38,600 nucleotides of DNA, taken from Candidatus Nanopelagicales bacterium (lineage in GTDB: Bacteria > Actinomycetota > Actinomycetes > S36-B12). The DNA lies in assembly GCA_009694585.1 (NCBI GenBank), contig SHUQ01000007.1, positions 1 to 38,600 on the forward strand, given 5' to 3'. Below the pieces are notes generated by a model. That model ran no database searches and had not been told where the DNA came from. It saw only the letters and a program-made list of their open reading frames with translations. This document shows, piece after piece, positions 35,470-38,600 of the stretch. Every line of letters starts with the position of its first letter. Position 1 is the stretch's first letter. Position numbers and translations under genes: made by a program.

Positions 35470-36432
35470 ATGACCGCATTGATCGACAACGTGTCCGAGC
35501 AACGACTCTTGATGGATTTGGAACCGGTTGTTGAGGTCGAACTCAACCGGCACCTGGCCCATGCCAAGGAATGGTTCCCGCACGAATACATCCCGTGGAG
35601 CGAGGGCGAGGATTTCGCCGGGCCGCTTGCGGGCAAGGAGTGGACCCCGGAGCAGCAATGCTTCAGTGAGGTTGCCCGCACGAGTTTGATAGTGAACCTA
35701 CTGACCGAGGACAACCTGCCCAGCTACCACCATGAAATCGCCACCTTCTTGGGTCTTGATGGTCCGTGGGGGCATTGGGTTGGCCGGTGGACCGCCGAAG
35801 AAGGTCGCCACGGGATGGCTATTCGCGATTATCTACTTGTTACCAGAGCAGTTGACCCGGTCGCCCTTGAACGTGCGCGTATGGTCCATATGACCGAAGG
35901 CTTCAGGGCCATCCACTCCGGTGTACTAGCCGGACTCTCCTATGTTTCTTTCCAAGAACTTGCCACGCGGGTATCGCATCGCAATACCGGTATCGCGACC
36001 GGAGATCCGGTGGCCGAGCAACTCTTGGCTCGAATCGCGCTAGACGAGAACCTCCACATGATTTTCTATCGAAATCTGATGTCTGCGGCATTTGACATCA
36101 CCCCCGATGCAACCATGCGAGCGGTTACCGAAAGTGTCCGCGACTTCGCGATGCCAGGTAATGGCATAGAAGGGTTTACCCGCAAGGCTGTTGAGATTGC
36201 CGTCGCTGGAATCTATGACCTGCGCCAACACAAGGATGAAGTGCTGATGCCGATACTGCGCAAGTGGCGGGTCTTTGAGCGGACAGACCTTGGACCAGAA
36301 GGTGAACAAGCGCGAACAGAACTAGCAGCCCTGCTGGCGGATATTGAAGCGTCAGCGACACGCTTTGAGGATAGGCGCGAGGCCTTACGCGCCCGGCTCG
36401 CTGACGCCTTCGTGGTGGCCAAGAAAACCTGA
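35470..36432 (+). CDS. Acyl-[acyl-carrier-protein] desaturase (soluble diiron, FA_desaturase_2)
   Basis: Soluble diiron enzyme that introduces a double bond into acyl-ACP, tuning membrane fluidity. 320 residues. The two ExxH iron-binding motifs are in WTAEEGRHGMAIRDYL (about residue 110) and IALDENLHMIFYRNLM (about 193), the arrangement of plant stearoyl-ACP and mycobacterial DesA proteins. Further iron ligands appear to be Glu in LLTEDNLPSYHHEI and in VSFQELATRVSH. ATG 35470 has a GAAAGG Shine-Dalgarno about 9 nt upstream. It needs reduced ferredoxin, for which FprA in this window is a plausible donor (inference). Convergent with the PhyH gene across 103 bp. Confidence 0.93.
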   Translation: MTALIDNVSEQRLLMDLEPVVEVELNRHLAHAKEWFPHEYIPWSEGEDFAGPLAGKEWTPEQQCFSEVARTSLIVNLLTEDNLPSYHHEIATFLGLDGPWGHWVGRWTAEEGRHGMAIRDYLLVTRAVDPVALERARMVHMTEGFRAIHSGVLAGLSYVSFQELATRVSHRNTGIATGDPVAEQLLARIALDENLHMIFYRNLMSAAFDITPDATMRAVTESVRDFAMPGNGIEGFTRKAVEIAVAGIYDLRQHKDEVLMPILRKWRVFERTDLGPEGEQARTELAALLADIEASATRFEDRREALRARLADAFVVAKKT

Positions 36433-36535
36433 TTCGGTTAGCGGGCCAACCACACCGGGTGTGTGCTTTGAGGGTTATGAAGAGTAGCTAATCACCTGCG
36501 TTGAGTGGTGAGTTGTTGCATAACAAAAGCGGCCA

Positions 36536-37330
36536 CTAACCGATTAGCAGCGGGAAAAGCTGATGGTCAAATGGTGCGCCATCGGGTAATTGTTGGGCCA
36601 ATCCCGCAAACTCTGGTGATGTTCGCCACGGACGGGCGGCGTGCCTTGCATCATCACCGATGAAGCGAACTGAGAATGCTCTGCGGCGCGTAGCTGATCC
36701 GGCAGCGGCATGCAATGTCAGCATGTGAAAGAAGACCGCATCACCTGGATCCAGTTCCCAGCCGATGATTCGGTACGAGCTTCGATCACTTTCGATATCG
36801 GGTAAGTCGCTCAAAGAGCCATCAGGGAACCACTTCGCCTGATTGTCCTGAAACGTTCGTGGCATCAGCCACGGTCCAAGGTGGCTGCCGGCCAAAAAGT
36901 CCGGTGAAGATTCTCGCGGTACCGGGTCAACGGGCATCCACATGGACACATTCTGGTTCCCGGCGATGTTGTAGTAAGGCTGATCTTGGTGCCACGGGGT
37001 GCGCTGCCTAGTACCAGCTTCTTTGACGAGCATGTGGTCGTGGTGCAACCGGACTTGTTGACTTTGCATAAGTTGTTGAGCGACTGAGGCGGCGGGCGAG
37101 TTTCGAATGAAGTGCTCATATTGGGATATCCGCTGCCAGTTGCAGAAGTCTTCGATGAATTGACCTGGATCATCAGCGCCTGAGGCAACTAGGGCTAGGG
37201 GGCTAGGGCTCGCAAGATTGACCTCAATCCCGGCGGCTACCTGCGCAACTTGCTTCTGGGTGAACAGCCCTCTAACCACCATGGCGCCGTCCGTTGCGTA
37301 GTTATGAATCTGGTCGATGCTAAGGATCAT
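36536..37330 (-). CDS. Phytanoyl-CoA dioxygenase (PhyH) family protein
   Basis: Fe(II)/2-oxoglutarate-dependent oxygenase on the double-stranded beta-helix fold, 264 residues. The iron triad is visible as H and D in RTPWHQDQPYYNIAG and the distal His in MLTLHAAAGSATRRRAFSVRF, whose Arg probably holds 2-oxoglutarate. An additional family mark is SPDFLAGSHLGPW. The substrate is unknown; family members hydroxylate acyl-CoAs, ectoine or secondary metabolites. ATG 37330 has AAGG about 9 nt upstream and a perfect TATAAT at 37354-37359, so it is leadered. Divergent from the ABM gene. The 103-bp gap after the stop has only a short CACACC/GGTGTG inverted repeat (36451-36463). Confidence 0.9.
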   Translation of the reverse strand: MILSIDQIHNYATDGAMVVRGLFTQKQVAQVAAGIEVNLASPSPLALVASGADDPGQFIEDFCNWQRISQYEHFIRNSPAASVAQQLMQSQQVRLHHDHMLVKEAGTRQRTPWHQDQPYYNIAGNQNVSMWMPVDPVPRESSPDFLAGSHLGPWLMPRTFQDNQAKWFPDGSLSDLPDIESDRSSYRIIGWELDPGDAVFFHMLTLHAAAGSATRRRAFSVRFIGDDARHAARPWRTSPEFAGLAQQLPDGAPFDHQLFPLLIG

Positions 37331-37352
37331 GCCAGTACCTTAAAGCAATGGG

Positions 37353-37359
37353 TATTATA
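37353..37359. promoter_or_regulatory. Bidirectional overlapping -10 (TATTAT forward / TATAAT reverse)
   Basis: On the plus strand, TATTAT (37353-37358) lies 6 nt before the ABM GTG, the leaderless spacing. On the minus strand, TATAAT (37359-37354) is a perfect consensus and gives the PhyH gene a leader of about 17 nt. The two elements share five bases, so RNA polymerase cannot occupy both at once. Confidence 0.6.
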
Positions 37360-37364
37360 ACGGA

Positions 37365-37691
37365 GTGGATGCGAAAGACTCCTGCGTCGCGGTCATTTTT
37401 ACCTCGACTCGAGCAAGTGACCATGACGAAGATTATGCTCTTTTGGCGACCCAGATGGATGAACTAGTTCGTCTGCAACCTGGCTATCTAAACCACGTAA
37501 GTGTCCGCGATCCGGTAACTCGTGAAGGCATAACTGTCGCGTACTTCACGGATGAGGAGTCGGTAGCGCTGTGGGGCAATGTCGCGGAGCACGCTGAGGC
37601 TCAGCAATTGGGTAGATCCACTTTTTACTCCGAATACGCGGTGCAAGTGTCTCATGTCTTACGGTCTTATAGATTCCCGCGGGTGGAGTAG
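37365..37691 (+). CDS. Antibiotic biosynthesis monooxygenase (ABM) superfamily protein
   Basis: A 108-residue dimeric ferredoxin-like alpha/beta-barrel protein. Marks: CVAVIFTSTRASDHD with the first strand, then LLATQMDELVRLQPGYLNHVSVRD and GITVAYFTDEESVALWGN, the typical ABM helix-strand pattern, and a long C-terminal helix (AEHAEAQQLGRSTFYSEYAV). Members include cofactor-free oxygenases and heme-degrading proteins, but the function here is unknown. GTG 37365 is the only start that fits the -10, with no Shine-Dalgarno needed. Confidence 0.85.
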   Translation: MDAKDSCVAVIFTSTRASDHDEDYALLATQMDELVRLQPGYLNHVSVRDPVTREGITVAYFTDEESVALWGNVAEHAEAQQLGRSTFYSEYAVQVSHVLRSYRFPRVE

Positions 37692-37736
37692 ATCCGGGAG
37701 TTTGCGGGCCGAGTTGTTACCTGCCACTATCACGGT

Positions 37737-37961
37737 ATGGGTGAAACTCAAGAGGTCTTGGTCGAGGTCCCGTGGTCGGCTAGATCGCCGCAGAAATGGT
37801 TCTTTTCAGCCCTCGCGGTGGTACTCACGGTCGCGATAATGGGGGCGGCGCTAACTGCAATTGGCAAGGGCGAAGGTACCGTGGTGCCGTATCTAATGCT
37901 AGTTGTCGGGCCGGTCTTGGGGGTTTTCTACTTTTGGTACTTCGCAATTAAGAGGTGGTGA
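37737..37961 (+). CDS. Small two-helix membrane protein, function unknown
   Basis: A 74-residue ORF with a polar N-terminus (GETQEVLVEVPWSARSPQKW) and two strong transmembrane segments, FFSALAVVLTVAIMGAALTA and PYLMLVVGPVLGVFYFWYFA, ending in KRW. I do not recognise the family. ATG 37737 has a weak -10-like CACTAT 6 nt upstream, consistent with the local leaderless pattern. Base composition is like the window, unlike the GC-rich relic that follows. It lies 45 bp after the ABM stop. Confidence 0.6.
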   Translation: MGETQEVLVEVPWSARSPQKWFFSALAVVLTVAIMGAALTAIGKGEGTVVPYLMLVVGPVLGVFYFWYFAIKRW

Positions 37962-37982
37962 ATCCGCCTAACGCGTCGGGCC

Positions 37983-38337
37983 GTGACAGGCTTACCCGCG
38001 GCGACCGTGCAGACACTTGGTGCACAAGGAACCCAAGAGGCCGTGTCCTCATTCGAGGAGGCCGAGGTGGTCGCTGCCACCAGGCCGGCCCCCGATGCCG
38101 CAGCACTGATCTCGGCGGCCCAGCAGGCTTTTACCGAGGGGAAGGCCGCTACGCCCGCCGAGCGACGAGTCCTGGTCGAGGAAGATGCTGAACGAAATCG
38201 CGCTGTTCCCGGACCACCTGGAGGTCGAGGTCGCCGGAGCGCCGCGGCTCAACGTGCTCTTGGAGGAGGTCGGGCTCGGCAAGCGGCCTGGACGGCAGAA
38301 AAAGGTGCAGACTGTGGGTGTCCGAGGGGGGACTTGA
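37983..38337 (+). pseudogene. Frameshifted C-terminal remnant of a site-specific recombinase (probable serine recombinase family)
   Basis: In one frame (from GTG 37983) the translation gives PDAAALISAAQQAFTEGK and PAERRVLVEE; at about 38183 the homology moves to the +1 frame, giving MLNEIALFPDHLEVEVAGAP and RLNVLLEEVGLGK, ending VGVRGGT and TGA inside the tRNA-Leu gene. This joined sequence resembles the extreme C-terminus of large recombinase-family proteins (PDHLEVTVAGAPRLNVLLxEVGL, recalled). One extra base near 38183 would explain the shift. No catalytic domain is left. I counted 69% GC over 38041-38280, clearly above the window, which suggests transfer. The track ORF 37983-38480 continues through the tRNA and is not a real gene. 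Confidence 0.6.
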
Positions 38338-38404
38338 ACCCCCATTCCCCGCAAAGGGAACTAGCACCTCAAGCTAGCGCGTCTGCCTATTCCGCCACCC
38401 GGAC
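38319..38404 (-). tRNA. tRNA-Leu (anticodon GAG)
   Basis: Read on the minus strand: acceptor stem GTCCGGG/CTCGGAC (one G-T pair), anticodon stem CTAGC/GCTAG around TTGAGGT giving anticodon GAG, a long variable arm with stem TTCCC/GGGAA typical of tRNA-Leu, and T-arm GGGGG-TTCAAGT-CCCCC. The discriminator is A at 38319. CCA is not encoded exactly (ACCCA follows), so it must be added. The 3' end overlaps the recombinase remnant's last codons on the other strand. Confidence 0.95.
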
Positions 38405-38476
38405 GTGGCGCAGGAAATCCTGCGACGTGAAGCATACCTGTTGGCTAGATGCTGCTGGAAGGGGCAGGATGGGGCT

Positions 38477-38600
38477 ATGACACCCGCTTGGCAACCTCTG
38501 CCCGCAGCCGAAGCCGAGGTAGTGGAGCTACTGGCCGATCTGATCAAGATCGATACCAGTAATTGGGGCGATAGCGCTGAGACCGTAGGGGAGATAGCCG
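38477..38600 (+). CDS. M20-family metallopeptidase, N-terminal part (continues past window)
   Basis: ATG 38477 opens a frame running off the right edge (41 codons). The sequence EAEVVELLADLIKIDTSNWGD followed by AETVGEIA is the usual start of M20/M28 zinc peptidases (dipeptidase/ArgE/DapE-like), where LIxIDTxN leads the catalytic domain. The metal-binding residues are beyond the window, so substrate cannot be guessed. A GGGGC stretch precedes the start, and a -10-like CAGGAT lies 6 nt upstream. Confidence 0.75.
   Translation, partial: MTPAWQPLPAAEAEVVELLADLIKIDTSNWGDSAETVGEIA

Noticed and set aside
35226-35534. 102-aa plus-strand ORF before and into the desaturase
   Set aside because: Overlaps the desaturase in another frame and has no recognisable family motif.
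36451-36463. CACACC/GGTGTG inverted repeat as a terminator between the desaturase and PhyH genes
   Set aside because: Almost no loop and no T-run follows; too weak to call a terminator.
37691-37990. Second copy of the tRNA-Leu 3' end marking the other end of an element
   Set aside because: No stretch resembling TCCGAGGGGGGACTTGA was seen left of the relic within the window.
38049-38354. 101-aa minus-strand ORF over the GC-rich relic
   Set aside because: Shadow frame over the relic and tRNA; long ORFs on both strands are expected at 69% GC.
37983-38480. 165-aa ORF running through the tRNA
   Set aside because: Its 3' half crosses tRNA-Leu and the M20 promoter; only the first part matches the recombinase relic, which then shifts frame.

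Overview
The window reads as a chromosomal segment of a small-genome actinobacterium (Actinomycetota), GC in the mid-50s by eye. Gene content and order are typically actinobacterial: a HrdB/SigA-type principal sigma factor with a Lys/Ala-repeat N-terminus, DUF7455, ParE, FprA, a sucrase/ferredoxin-like protein and ParC; then DUF5998, SepH, DUF4193, DUF4235, DUF3093, dut, DUF3710, an OB-fold protein, DUF3159, CeoB/CeoC, an APC transporter, a TrmA-like methylase, aconitase, dxs, RNase D, DUF3000 and DUF4916. Very tight convergent junctions, many 4-bp start/stop overlaps and decayed genes suggest a compact, probably streamlined genome. The exact order or family cannot be fixed from this sequence alone.

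Layout. 1-9.3 kb: transcription and topology block (sigma factor entering from the left edge, DUF7455, parE, fprA, sucrase/ferredoxin-like gene, parC), followed by a broken psuG remnant that still has its start and promoter. 9.3-19.1 kb: conserved actinobacterial housekeeping genes, including a thymidine kinase that lacks its catalytic segment and, next to it, a SepH lacking its N-terminal domain. 19.1-22.5 kb: a potassium module, two RCK proteins divergent from a KimA-like transporter. 22.5-28.8 kb: rRNA/tRNA methylase, aconitase with an 18-bp palindromic operator at its start, a coupled small conserved gene, and dxs. 28.8-32.2 kb: fadA-fadB beta-oxidation operon with two tandem inverted-repeat operators. 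32.2-37.7 kb: RNase D, DUF3000, MsrB, DUF4916, an acyl-ACP desaturase, a PhyH dioxygenase and an ABM protein. 37.7-38.6 kb: a small membrane protein, a 69% GC frameshifted recombinase remnant abutting tRNA-Leu(GAG), and the start of an M20 peptidase.

The main cross-cutting signal is regulatory. At least ten genes (eleven with the psuG remnant) carry a TANNNT -10 hexamer exactly 6 or 7 nt before the start codon, which puts the expected transcription start on the start codon itself. This predicts widespread leaderless transcription and settles several start choices. Genes with longer leaders (acnA, fadA, fprA, DUF7455, desaturase) instead show Shine-Dalgarno sequences, and two of those have candidate operators over the -10. 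No complete new defence or mobile system is visible. The most unusual items are the two damaged neighbours (thymidine kinase and SepH), the psuG relic, the two operator candidates and the tRNA-associated recombinase relic.
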